Assembly: GCF_004123295.1 (NCBI RefSeq)
Contig: NZ_SDMK01000006.1
Location: 1-64,000 of the forward strand
Length of the DNA stretch: 64,000 nucleotides
Reading direction: 5' to 3'
Source: Silvibacterium dinghuense
GTDB taxonomy: Bacteria > Acidobacteriota > Terriglobia > Terriglobales > Acidobacteriaceae
Shown: in pieces, positions 36,701-44,043 of the stretch
How positions within the stretch are numbered: position 1 is the first letter of the stretch
How the letters are laid out: every line of letters begins with the position of its first letter
Notes under the pieces: model-generated
The model's input: the letters and a program-made list of their open reading frames with translations, nothing else
The model's database searches: none
What the model was told of the DNA's origin: nothing
Made by a program: the position numbers and the translations under genes

Positions 36701-37163
36701 GCACGGGTACGTCTTCCAGACGCTTCTGGTCGAGGTTGGTGCTGATGGAGGCGGTCGAGTTATCGACCAGCGGCGCTTCGGCCGAGACCTGCACGACGTT
36801 GCTCGCGGTACCGAGGCTCAGCGGCACGTCGAGGGTGAGGAAGTCCTGCGTAGCAAGCGCAATATGCGTGCGCTCGGCGGGCGCAAAGCCGGGGGCGCTG
36901 ATCTTGAGCGTGTAGACCGAGGGCTGGAGAGCGTTGAAAACGTAAGCTCCGGCGCCGTCTGTATCGGTGGAGCGGACCTGCGCGGTGTGTTCGTCGGTCA
37001 GAGTGATAGATGCACTCTTAATGGTTGCGCCGCTTGGGTCGGTGACGGTGCCGCGCAGCTGGCCGTTGTAGGTCTGCGCCCGGACTGGGGCGATGGCTAC
37101 GATCCACACGAGGAACAGCGCAGATAGGAAGAGAGATGGACGGTAATTCCGCCGATGCGACAT
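33705..37163 (-). CDS. TonB-dependent receptor, Oar-like, with Cys-rich leader ORF upstream
   Basis: 1152 residues; ATG at 37163 with AGGAG seven bases upstream. Signal peptide ends APVRAQ. Carboxypeptidase-regulatory-like domain follows (GQLRGTVTDPSGATIKSASITL), then plug (NLYLVDGVPITDTN, IQDVKVQALTYDAQVGRTGGGVFNTLLRSGSN) and barrel, ending LQMGLHITY. First structural gene of the unit receptor-aminotransferase-sulfatase. A cysteine-rich 29-residue ORF (37281-37370) and a hairpin with T5CT5 (37184-37241) lie between the likely promoter and this gene. This suggests expression is raised when cysteine is scarce. Likely ligand: an organosulfur or sulfated compound (inference). Confidence 0.94.
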   Translation of the reverse strand: MSHRRNYRPSLFLSALFLVWIVAIAPVRAQTYNGQLRGTVTDPSGATIKSASITLTDEHTAQVRSTDTDGAGAYVFNALQPSVYTLKISAPGFAPAERTHIALATQDFLTLDVPLSLGTASNVVQVSAEAPLVDNSTASISTNLDQKRLEDVPVLGRNPYIAAGLSGVFVNTGNPQFIRFADQNGTSATSIAGGPVASNLYLVDGVPITDTNNRPIAIPTIESIQDVKVQALTYDAQVGRTGGGVFNTLLRSGSNQLHGSVFGETRQTAWLANDFFANREGIARPDSPYYNWGASLGGPLVIPHVYDGQNKTFFWIGAEGYIQTSPYTETFVVPTAAEKTGDFSGDYNADGTLHTIYNPYDTYTDASGTVQRRPYAGNVISNINTVGKNIASYFPNPNSGANTYTGTDNVRDHAQEVTLKLDQQIRPWWTVNGSYIFYEALQPLGNPLHTLPGSYSYTYHRQVDAVQANSTWILNPTTVLTVRYGNNRFPNLIAEVSNGFDPANLGFPTSLSSQMQAKFFPTIFFANYSQLGQNTDQLDNWKSQIVNGTLAKTLGKHNVTVGAEYRRLRLDFQDYSNAPGTYTFSGAFTQQSPSETDGLSGDDIADLLTGLPVSGEIDLSTLLHTYLDYSAVFAQDDWRVTPKLTLNLGLRWESETGLKEDHNQLAVGFDRTATALLSGSTSVTGGVLFAGVDGHPSDIGNLSRLKFAPRIGASYQLTPKTVVRGGYGILYAPIRYDPTASLAPGYTQANQYVASNDNDQTPAGTLSNPFPNGLTKPAGNSAGLLTGVGNSVSSYDQDYKAPRVQQFSVDVERELPQNVAVDVAYIGSRSVNLSPSPTSSTAVNINQLNPSNFTQGSALNNQVSNPLYVAGGSGIIGETSVSRSQTLRPFPQFTSVNLFLSSAHADYNALLVKAEKRASHGVNLLASFTWSRNMDSSFATANSIQSVGASAPQNVYDLEAEYSHSVSDTPFRFVAGVLWDLPFGQGQLRTGHHWLDETVSHWQLNVLPTFRSGFPVTVTQSSNPNSTIAGNSVQRPNIQKGVSLGTKGSLYDRLNGYINSAAFTASSAYTFGDAPRTLSLRGPGYENWDISLFKNVVVRERLNIQYRAETFNTFNTPLFGGPNTAYGSSTFGQITSEANFPRYLQMGLHITY

Positions 37164-37183
37164 AGAGCTCTCCTGAAGTGAAG

Positions 37184-37241
37184 CAAAAAGAAAAAGGCGG
37201 GGAGCGTCTGCCAGGGGGAATCCACGACGCTTGCTCGCGCC
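37184..37241 (-). promoter_or_regulatory. putative attenuator terminator before receptor gene
   Basis: On the minus strand GGCG (37241-37238) and AGCGTC (37231-37226) pair with GACGCT (37208-37203) and CGCC (37199-37196), immediately followed by TTTTTCTTTTT (37195-37185). This is the layout of an intrinsic terminator with an internal loop. It ends 21 bases before the receptor ATG and starts 40 bases after the stop of the Cys-rich leader ORF. It contains the 15-mer shared with 30380-30394. Confidence 0.55.
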
Positions 37242-37280
37242 AGGTTCGGTCCGGAGGGAAGAAAGGGATTCGCGGTGAGG

Positions 37281-37370
37281 CTACAGACAACAGACGGACA
37301 CGCGGTCACTCGACCCGACAGGACAGGCCTGCGAGGAATGACAACAACACGTGCTGGTTTGGAACACCAT
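37281..37370 (-). CDS. putative cysteine-rich leader peptide (29 residues)
   Basis: ATG at 37370, TAG at 37283-37281. Six of 29 residues are cysteine, all TGT codons: a run of three at positions 8-10 (TSTCCCHSS), one at 16 (QACPV), and a pair at 27-28 just before the final Leu and stop (VSVCCL). The ribosome-binding site is weak. Tandem codons for one amino acid immediately ahead of a terminator-like hairpin are the hallmark of ribosome-mediated attenuation. The downstream genes (TonB receptor, aminotransferase, sulfatase) suit a cysteine or sulfur signal. The peptide itself needs no function. Confidence 0.6.
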   Translation of the reverse strand: MVFQTSTCCCHSSQACPVGSSDRVSVCCL

Positions 37371-37803
37371 GCTCTGAGGATATGCAGAGTCGCCTCTATC
37401 GTCAACGCATCCACGGTTTTTCTGCGAGCCGGGATGCATTATCAGATTGAAGAGGCCGAATTATCTGCGATCCATTCCATTAAAAATAGAACCTGTCCAG
37501 AACGGCGTAGCAATTTTGTTTTGCACGATCGATGCAGGACATCGAGTGGGCCAGAGAAGTGATCTCGAGGCGAGCGCACCTCCAGGCCCCTTACTGCCGA
37601 GGGTGCAGCCGCAAGTCTGCGACTGCGAGCAGCGCAGATTCAAACTGAATCAGCACCGGCAAACGAAAATCTAGGAAGCTGGTCCAGCGTTTCTGAAAAG
37701 CCGGCGCCTGGTTACCTATCAGATTTCGGTGAGTGCATTGGCGATCTTGCGTAATTCCATGGGACATTGTGGGCCGAACCGCAGGTTCTTCGCGCGTTTA
37801 TCA
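37371..37803. other. gene-free stretch upstream of the leader ORF
   Basis: Lies between the hydrolase gene's stop and the leader ORF, both on the minus strand. Short frames here show no coding character. It should contain the promoter of the receptor-sulfatase transcript, but no consensus boxes stand out. Confidence 0.5.
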
Positions 37804-38988
37804 TTACTGGACAATTTGCAACAACCAGTTCACCACGTCTTTGATCGCACCGGGATCGCTATGTGTACTGTGCCGAAGACTCCCTGTGCTGTTCGGCAAA
37901 ATTTGCCGAACAGACCATGTCCCGATTGGAGTTGTCTCAACTCCCACATCGGCAAACGGAAGTATCAAAGCACCGCCGACACCAAGAGGCAATGCAGAAA
38001 CGCAAATCAACGTCAGAAGGACGGGAAGAGCGCCGATGGCTAGAATCACAAGAGCGAGCAACGCAACCATTGCCGCGAGTTGTATCCAGATCCAATAGAT
38101 CGGTAACCACAAAGCTATGTGAAGCAATGTGTCAACCAAAGACCCCTCGGGCGCAAAAGCTTTAGCTATTAGTAGAGGAATGAAAAGCACCGTCCAAAGA
38201 CCGGCCCACCATTCAAGCCTGCTGCGATGCCGTATTACAAAATTAAAGCACCATTCGTAAAGTAACGGCCCAGAGACAAGCAATTGTATATACCGAAGTG
38301 CTACTTGAGAGGCAAGCCAAGAAGCGAATTGGAACATGCTTATCGCACCCGTAGCTTCATCGCCGATGCACCGCAGAATTAGCAGCTTAGTATCTGGGGG
38401 GATATGTACCATCAGCTTTTCTGCCACGTCTTCTGCATAAGCTCTCCAAAACAGAGTCAGGGCAAATAAGGCCAAAGCAAAGACGATCCCTCCTCCAAAT
38501 ACAGCAAATCCGTATATCGGTGAGTCATGAGCTGACTGCCAAAGCAGGCGATCGAAGAAATATACCCAAGAGAAAAAACCTAAGAGCAAGACCGCTGCCG
38601 AAAGCAAGATAGTTCCGGTAGAGCCATAGTGTCGCACTTGAGCACTGAAAAATGGGGTCGATAAACAGACGACATTTACGGTCGGAGCCAATTTGCCGAT
38701 CTCAACAGCTCGTAACGCAACATTGCCACCGTGGCTGTGAGCAATGACGAAATGGACGGCCTCAGGGCGTTCACGACATCGAGCGTTCAGCTCTATTGCG
38801 AGTATTTGGGCGGCATTTTCCCGATTAGCGACCGAGTTTTTTCCTCTCCAACTACGCTGAAAGAAGGTGCAGTTTGGAATGGCGGTCTCAATTGCCATTC
38901 TAATAGCAGAACCGTCTTTCATCCATGCGGCTCTGGATGCCCACGTGCCGTTGACTAGGGTTACGACGATTGCTCTCTCTGGCTGCAT
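37804..38988 (-). CDS. alpha/beta hydrolase with inserted transmembrane segments
   Basis: 394 residues. An alpha/beta-hydrolase start (VVTLVNGTWASR, then FQRSWRGKNSVANR) leads to a nucleophile elbow AHSHGG with Ser85. A loop Asp near 210 (RCIGDEATG) and a C-terminal LRHSTHSDPGAIKDVVNWL with the likely catalytic His complete a lipase/esterase-like triad. Hydrophobic segments that look transmembrane lie at about 125-146, 158-180, 262-282 and 298-345, between the catalytic elements. An inner-membrane esterase or lipase-like enzyme of unknown substrate. Base composition looks more AT-rich than its neighbours, so transfer is possible. The ATG at 38988 has AAGG at a rather long distance. Confidence 0.72.
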   Translation of the reverse strand: MQPERAIVVTLVNGTWASRAAWMKDGSAIRMAIETAIPNCTFFQRSWRGKNSVANRENAAQILAIELNARCRERPEAVHFVIAHSHGGNVALRAVEIGKLAPTVNVVCLSTPFFSAQVRHYGSTGTILLSAAVLLLGFFSWVYFFDRLLWQSAHDSPIYGFAVFGGGIVFALALFALTLFWRAYAEDVAEKLMVHIPPDTKLLILRCIGDEATGAISMFQFASWLASQVALRYIQLLVSGPLLYEWCFNFVIRHRSRLEWWAGLWTVLFIPLLIAKAFAPEGSLVDTLLHIALWLPIYWIWIQLAAMVALLALVILAIGALPVLLTLICVSALPLGVGGALILPFADVGVETTPIGTWSVRQILPNSTGSLRHSTHSDPGAIKDVVNWLLQIVQ

Positions 38989-39524
38989 GAACTTGGGCTG
39001 ACCTTTTCCGGTTGCTTTCCTGTCCGAGCATATCCCAGCGATTGGTTGATGTGCTTTCTATTGGATCAGAAAGCTCAACGCTAGTGTCTCGACCAGTCCT
39101 TAGAAAGCGACGAGTGTCCAGAAACGAGGCCGGGGCTGGTCTCTCAACTGACGAAAACAGGCCTATGCGCTCATTGAGACACTTCAGCGGCCGACAAAAA
39201 TTCGTAATAGGAGCTCCAAACCGCGTTCTCGAGCGATCCGGCAGTTAAAGCTCCTTCTATCGGTTTGCGCCTGCCGCTTCGTGACTGCACTGAGGCTGTG
39301 ACAAAGTGTGACAATCTTTGACCGATTGTGACTTTTAAGCCTAAACAAGAATGCCGATTCGGGTGTCTTCTATAGAGACCGAATCGCATCGCAGAAGAAC
39401 GCCAATTGGCAATTATCGTGGACTCTTCGATCCGCTCCGAAGAGCGTCTTGATTGAGGATTCTATTGTTTTCACGGTATTCGGCGAAGGTATCGAGGTTG
39501 GATTGCTTCCTGGGAGAGGGGTAG
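38989..39524. other. intergenic stretch between divergent genes
   Basis: No supported gene; the 78-codon plus frame at 39012 has neither a start signal nor recognisable content. It separates the hydrolase (minus) from the ceramidase-like operon (plus) and contains the repeat array at 39298-39332. Confidence 0.55.
39298..39332 (+). promoter_or_regulatory. 10-bp-spaced GTGAC/TTGAC repeats, candidate response-regulator site
   Basis: GTGAC at 39298, 39308 and 39328 and TTGAC at 39318 form four direct repeats with an exact 10-base period; a further GTGAC lies at 39281. The unit and spacing resemble the array next to the CpxR-like gene at 18440-18507. It lies about 190 bases upstream of the gene at 39525. 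Confidence 0.5.
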
Positions 39525-40925
39525 ATGAAGCGTTGCTTTGTACTTCTGATCGCTGCATTCGCTTTCACCGCCGTCGATCAATCGGCCCATGCTGCTGTCT
39601 TCAAGGCTGGGGCCGGGAAAGCCGACATTCAGATTTCGAGCGAAATGCTGCCCGTCGAAGGTTACACCGGCCAACACGATGCCATTTCGACGCGTGTGCT
39701 TCTTCTCGATGAGGACAAGACGCGCATCGCGCTCCTGGTGGTGGATACGCCTTCCGTCCAGGACGCGCTCGTCGCGCACTGGAAAGCCATATTGAGCAAG
39801 GTCACGGGCGTGACGGCAGAAAACACGCTGGTGATCGCGAGTCATGACACCTCGGCGCCGCACATATCTTTTGGCGAAGCTATCCGCTCAAACTCAACGG
39901 CTGGGGCTGTAAAAACAAATGATCCATCCAGCGGTCAGCCTTCAGGCCAGGGACAAAGGAGACAGCAGACTCCCGAGGAGATCGCTCATGCGAAATCCTA
40001 TGCGGACGCGGTCGATGCCTCGGTACAGGCAGCTGCGGAGAAGGCCGTTGCGACGCTGCAACCGGCAAAGATTGGGTATGGGCGCGGCACAAGCCGCATC
40101 AACGTTTATCGCAACGTCCGGACGCCGAAGGGCTGGACGATAGGTTATGACGATAGTGGATTTACCGATCCTTCACTTGCTCTGATTCGATTGGAATCCA
40201 CGGACGGTAAGCCACTGGCGTGGCTGATGAACTATGCCGTGCGTCCCGCTGTGATGGAGCAGTCCACGACGGCACAGGGTGGAAAGCTGATCTCCGGCGA
40301 TCTCATCGGCAAGGCCGAACGCTATCTCGAATCCGAGTCCGGCTCCGATGCGGTCGCCATGTTCGTTATGGGAGCGGCCGTCGATCAGTCTCCATATCTG
40401 ATGTCCAATCGCTTCGTCATCGACAAGGACGGAAACTCCTCGCGTGTTGATATTCACGAGGCGGGTTTCTATCTCGTGGACCTTCTCGGGGAGCGTCTGG
40501 GCAGCGATGCCGTGCGTGTGAACGCAGGGGTCATGTCGGAGGTGCCGAAAGGTCTTCATCTAACGCGAGAGCGCGTCGACGTTGCCTCGCAAAGCAGCGG
40601 GCACGAGATCTCTCCTGGCGGAGGAGCGGCGGAGAATCCGCTGCCGGTACCCTTTTCTATTCTCCGCATCGGAGACATTGTGCTTGTGGGCGTGGTGCCG
40701 GAACTCAACGCGGATATCGGCACCCAGATCAAGGCGGAATCACCCTTTCCGCAAACAGTCGTGGTGACGATGGTGGATGGTTCCGCGAAATATCTGCCGG
40801 ATGTTACAAATTACGATCGCAAGACGCCAGAGGCGGTTGGTTCCCGATTTGCCCGAGGATCAGCCGAACATGTGGTGGAGAAGATCGAAGCCGTGTTGAA
40901 AGCGCAGCAGAATGATGTGCCATGA
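39525..40925 (+). CDS. exported neutral-ceramidase-like protein with altered active site
   Basis: 466 residues with a signal peptide (MKRCFVLLIAAFAFTAVDQSAHA) and GAGGGG just upstream. The fold follows the N-terminal domain of neutral/alkaline ceramidases: FKAGAGKADIQIS, LLLDEDKTRIALLVVDTPS, ENTLVIASHDTSAP, GRGTSRINVYRNVR, PLAWLMNYAVRPAV and LISGDLIGKAE. Several positions differ from active enzymes: the HxH-type zinc site is reduced to SHDTS, and the usual NYxxHP has become NYAVRP, losing a zinc histidine. Ceramidase activity is therefore doubtful. A Gln/Gly-rich insert lies at about 137-152. First gene of a four-gene plus-strand operon with tannase, DUF3500 and HupE. Confidence 0.75.
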   Translation: MKRCFVLLIAAFAFTAVDQSAHAAVFKAGAGKADIQISSEMLPVEGYTGQHDAISTRVLLLDEDKTRIALLVVDTPSVQDALVAHWKAILSKVTGVTAENTLVIASHDTSAPHISFGEAIRSNSTAGAVKTNDPSSGQPSGQGQRRQQTPEEIAHAKSYADAVDASVQAAAEKAVATLQPAKIGYGRGTSRINVYRNVRTPKGWTIGYDDSGFTDPSLALIRLESTDGKPLAWLMNYAVRPAVMEQSTTAQGGKLISGDLIGKAERYLESESGSDAVAMFVMGAAVDQSPYLMSNRFVIDKDGNSSRVDIHEAGFYLVDLLGERLGSDAVRVNAGVMSEVPKGLHLTRERVDVASQSSGHEISPGGGAAENPLPVPFSILRIGDIVLVGVVPELNADIGTQIKAESPFPQTVVVTMVDGSAKYLPDVTNYDRKTPEAVGSRFARGSAEHVVEKIEAVLKAQQNDVP

Positions 40926-40989
40926 AGTGCCGCGGATGATGGCTGAGCCTAAAGAACACGAACTGGAAAGACTCGGAGGAAGAAAGACG

Positions 40990-42696
40990 ATGGGTTTTGG
41001 CAAGGATCACGGAAGAGCGAAGAGGTTCACCTGGAGACGGCACAGCTTTGCCTTCTCTCTTGCCACGATGGCGTTCATCCTGATGGGAGAGGCGAAGCAG
41101 GGAACTGCTCAGCAGTCGGGCAGCGAGGCCAGTTGCGCGAATCTGGCAAAGCTGACCATCCCCGAAGCAACGATCACGATGGCGAAGGTCGTCCTGCCAA
41201 TGGAGTTCCAGTTTCCCCAGTCACGCAGTAATCGCGCGCCCGGCGGTCCGGGTGGTGCTGTTAGGCCAGGTGCGCCAGAGGGAGGTCCGGGCGGACCACC
41301 CTCTGGCGGTCTGGGAGCTGGGCCGGGTGGAAACAATATGTCTCTGGCGCCGTTCTATCCCAAGGACACGACGAACCATGTGTCGTTCTGCCGTATCGCC
41401 GCGACACTGAAGCCGAGCGGAGACTCGAATATCAAGGTCGAGGTGTGGATGCCGGTTACCGGCTGGAACGGCAAGATGATGGGCGCCGGTGATTTCGGCT
41501 GGGCCGGACACATCATGTATGCTGGCCTGCTCGTGGCTCTCGAGCACGGATACGCAGCTGTGAGCACAGATACCGGGCATGATGAGTCGCTCGACAACGG
41601 GGCCTTCGCGCTCGACCATCCAGACAAGATGATTGACTACGGCTATCGCGCGGCGCACAACATGACCGTCTACGCGAAGCAGGTTATCCAGGCCTTCTAC
41701 GGCAGGCCCGCGGCGCACGCCTATTGGTTTGGATGTTCGCTGGGCGGCCAGATGGGCATGACGGAGATTCAGCGTTTTCCCGAGGACTACGACGGAGCCA
41801 TCATCGGCGCACCTGCGAATCCCATCGTTGATCTGAACTTCTACCAGATCTGGCCGTCGCTGCTCATCGCGCAGAATCCTGCCCGACAGCTTGGCCGCGA
41901 CAAGGCCAACATGCTTGCGGCTGCGGTCATGGCCAAATGCGATGCGCTTGACGGCGCTAAGGATGGAGAGATCGAGAATCCCCTCGCCTGCGACTTCGAC
42001 CCTGCCACGCTGCTGTGCAAGGGCGCGGACGACGGCAAGTGTCTTACCGCCCCGCAGCTTGAGTTTGTGCAGATGCTCTACGCAGGCCCAGTCGACTCGA
42101 AGGGGCGCAAGCGGCACACCGGCGCGGCCAAGGGCACCGAGGCATCCTTCGGCGGCTATACAGCCGACAGCGCCATGGGAGTCGCTACGGCGCTCTTCAA
42201 GTACATGATCTTTCAGAATCCGAACTGGGATTGGAAGACGCTCAACATCGATCACGATATCGACTACGGCAACGCCGTGTTGAAGACCGTGAATGTGGCA
42301 GATAATCCAGACCTCAAGCCCTTCTTCGACCGCGGTGGCAAGCTGCTCATGTATCACGGCTGGAGTGACGGCAACAGTCCGTTGACAAACATCGAGTACC
42401 TGGATGAGGTCAAGAAGACAGTCGGCGTGGAGCAGACAGAAGACTCCATGCGGCTGTTTGCGATTCCTGCCATGGGGCATTGCTCCGGTGGATCGGGCTG
42501 CGACACCTTCGACAAGCTGGCCGTACTCGATGCATGGAAGGAGACCGGCAAGGCTCCGGAGAAGATCATTGCCTCAAAGATTCAGAATGGCAAAGTAATC
42601 CGTACGCATCCGATCTGCGCGTGGCCCATGGTGGCCAGTTATCAAGGCAGCGGCGACCTCAACGCTGCGGCAAACTTCGCATGCGTCAAGAAGTAA
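40990..42696 (+). CDS. tannase/feruloyl esterase family hydrolase
   Basis: 568 residues from the ATG at 40990 with GGAGGAAG upstream; an earlier ATG at 40912 overlaps the previous gene. N-terminal signal region (WRRHSFAFSLATMAFILMGEAKQGTAQQ). The serine-hydrolase triad of the tannase family is visible: FGCSLGGQMGM with the nucleophile Ser, the Asp in MYHGWSDGNSPL, and the His in AMGHCSGGSGC. The Cys neighbours of Ser and His (CS...HC) form the family's characteristic disulfide. A Gly/Pro-rich insert lies at about 80-115. Predicted to hydrolyse aromatic esters such as galloyl or feruloyl esters outside the cytoplasm. Follows the ceramidase-like gene by 64 bases. Confidence 0.9.
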   Translation: MGFGKDHGRAKRFTWRRHSFAFSLATMAFILMGEAKQGTAQQSGSEASCANLAKLTIPEATITMAKVVLPMEFQFPQSRSNRAPGGPGGAVRPGAPEGGPGGPPSGGLGAGPGGNNMSLAPFYPKDTTNHVSFCRIAATLKPSGDSNIKVEVWMPVTGWNGKMMGAGDFGWAGHIMYAGLLVALEHGYAAVSTDTGHDESLDNGAFALDHPDKMIDYGYRAAHNMTVYAKQVIQAFYGRPAAHAYWFGCSLGGQMGMTEIQRFPEDYDGAIIGAPANPIVDLNFYQIWPSLLIAQNPARQLGRDKANMLAAAVMAKCDALDGAKDGEIENPLACDFDPATLLCKGADDGKCLTAPQLEFVQMLYAGPVDSKGRKRHTGAAKGTEASFGGYTADSAMGVATALFKYMIFQNPNWDWKTLNIDHDIDYGNAVLKTVNVADNPDLKPFFDRGGKLLMYHGWSDGNSPLTNIEYLDEVKKTVGVEQTEDSMRLFAIPAMGHCSGGSGCDTFDKLAVLDAWKETGKAPEKIIASKIQNGKVIRTHPICAWPMVASYQGSGDLNAAANFACVKK

Positions 42697-42762
42697 CTCA
42701 TCCAGCCATGGCTTGATACAGATAAGCGGTTGCATCAGGCCGTACAGGGAGAAATGTATCGC

Positions 42763-44043
42763 ATGAGAAAGAGCTTGGTATTTGCCGGAACACTGGTCCT
42801 TGCCGCAGGCGCTTCTTATCTTGGCGTCAAGATGGTTAAGGTCCATGCCATGGAAGCGCCACGTGCCAATCGACAGACAGAAGCCGTCGTGGATGCAACT
42901 AACGCGTTTCTCAAAAGCCTGAGCGCCGAACAGCGTCAAAAGGTTATGTTCGCGTTCACTCCAGGGAAGAGCGCAACGATAGCCCACTTTCATCGCACGC
43001 AGGACGGAGGAGTCGCGCCCGGTGTGCCTGCCGGCAACGGGCGCCTACAGGGACCACCGCCGCAGGGTGACCATCCGATGCACGACCAACATGCCGGTCC
43101 GCCTCCCGATGGCAAAGGTCCGGGTGGTCCCGGTGGTTCTGGCGGTCCGGGCTTTGGCATGGGCCCGGCCGGTGGCTTTGTCGGAGAGCAATACGGGCAG
43201 GCTGTCTGGTCGAACTATCCGGTGAGTGACGTTCTGCGGCCAGGCCTGCGCCTCGGAACACTGTCCGCAGCGCAGCGGGCAGCTGCCATGCATCTGCTGC
43301 AAACAGTTCTCAGTCCCATGGGATATCAGAAAGTCCTCGACATTATGGGATCGGACCAGGCGCTGACCGATGCAGGCACCAACTTCGCTTCAGGTGAAGC
43401 CGTATACACCATCGGGATTTTTGGTGAACCGAGCACCGGCAAGCCGTGGATGCTTGAGTTTGGCGGACATCATCTGGGACTGAATATTGTGATCGCCGGC
43501 CCAAGTGGCATCATGACGCCGACTCTCACCGGGGCACAGCCATCTATATATAAGCACGGAGAGCAAACCGTCCGCGTCCTCGCAAAGGAGAACGACACCG
43601 CCTTTGCTTTGCTCGACGCGCTCGATGCGGGGCAGAAGAAAAAAGCCATCCTCAATTACGAAGTAAACGATCTCGTGCTCGGCCCCGGTCATGCCGGAGA
43701 AACGATTCAGCCCGAGGGCATCAAGGGCTCGGACTTGAATGACAGGCAGCGCGCCATGCTGCTGGACGTTATCGCGCAGTGGGCCGGGATCGTCAATGAT
43801 GCCTATGCAAAGCCCCGCCTGGGCGAGATTCAGGCGGACCTGAATGATACCTACTTCGCGTGGAGTGGACCGACGACGCATGAACCGGGAAAGAACGGCG
43901 GTTCGTATTACCGCATTCAGGGACCGAAGGTCATCGTCGAGTTCTCACCTCAGGGGGTAGGTGGCGATCCGACAATGCACGTTCACACCATCTATCGCGA
44001 TCCCACCAATGACTACGGTGTGAAGATCACCGGTGCGGAATGA
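42763..44043 (+). CDS. DUF3500 family exported protein
   Basis: 426 residues from the ATG at 42763, with GGGAG eleven bases upstream; an in-frame ATG at 42754 is too close to that site. Starts with a signal-type segment (MRKSLVFAGTLVLAAGASYLG). DUF3500 features follow: FLKSLSAEQRQKVMFAF, LLQTVLSPMGYQKVLDIM, FGEPSTGKPWMLEFGGHHLGLN and the C-terminal VHTIYRDPTNDYGVK. A His/Gly/Pro-rich low-complexity insert lies at about 96-140. The biochemical role of the family is unknown. Its TGA overlaps the HupE ATG (ATGA), so the two are translationally coupled. Confidence 0.88.
   Translation: MRKSLVFAGTLVLAAGASYLGVKMVKVHAMEAPRANRQTEAVVDATNAFLKSLSAEQRQKVMFAFTPGKSATIAHFHRTQDGGVAPGVPAGNGRLQGPPPQGDHPMHDQHAGPPPDGKGPGGPGGSGGPGFGMGPAGGFVGEQYGQAVWSNYPVSDVLRPGLRLGTLSAAQRAAAMHLLQTVLSPMGYQKVLDIMGSDQALTDAGTNFASGEAVYTIGIFGEPSTGKPWMLEFGGHHLGLNIVIAGPSGIMTPTLTGAQPSIYKHGEQTVRVLAKENDTAFALLDALDAGQKKKAILNYEVNDLVLGPGHAGETIQPEGIKGSDLNDRQRAMLLDVIAQWAGIVNDAYAKPRLGEIQADLNDTYFAWSGPTTHEPGKNGGSYYRIQGPKVIVEFSPQGVGGDPTMHVHTIYRDPTNDYGVKITGAE

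Noticed and set aside
37097-37414. 105-codon minus frame upstream of the receptor
   Set aside because: No start signal; it overlaps the leader and receptor ribosome-binding site out of frame and resembles no protein.
39297-39332. CRP/FNR-type site (TGTGA half-sites)
   Set aside because: Those sites are palindromic (TGTGA-N6-TCACA); here the units are direct repeats with a 10-base period.
41221-42480. 419-codon minus-strand frame opposite the tannase gene
   Set aside because: No family features; the plus strand carries the complete tannase triad.
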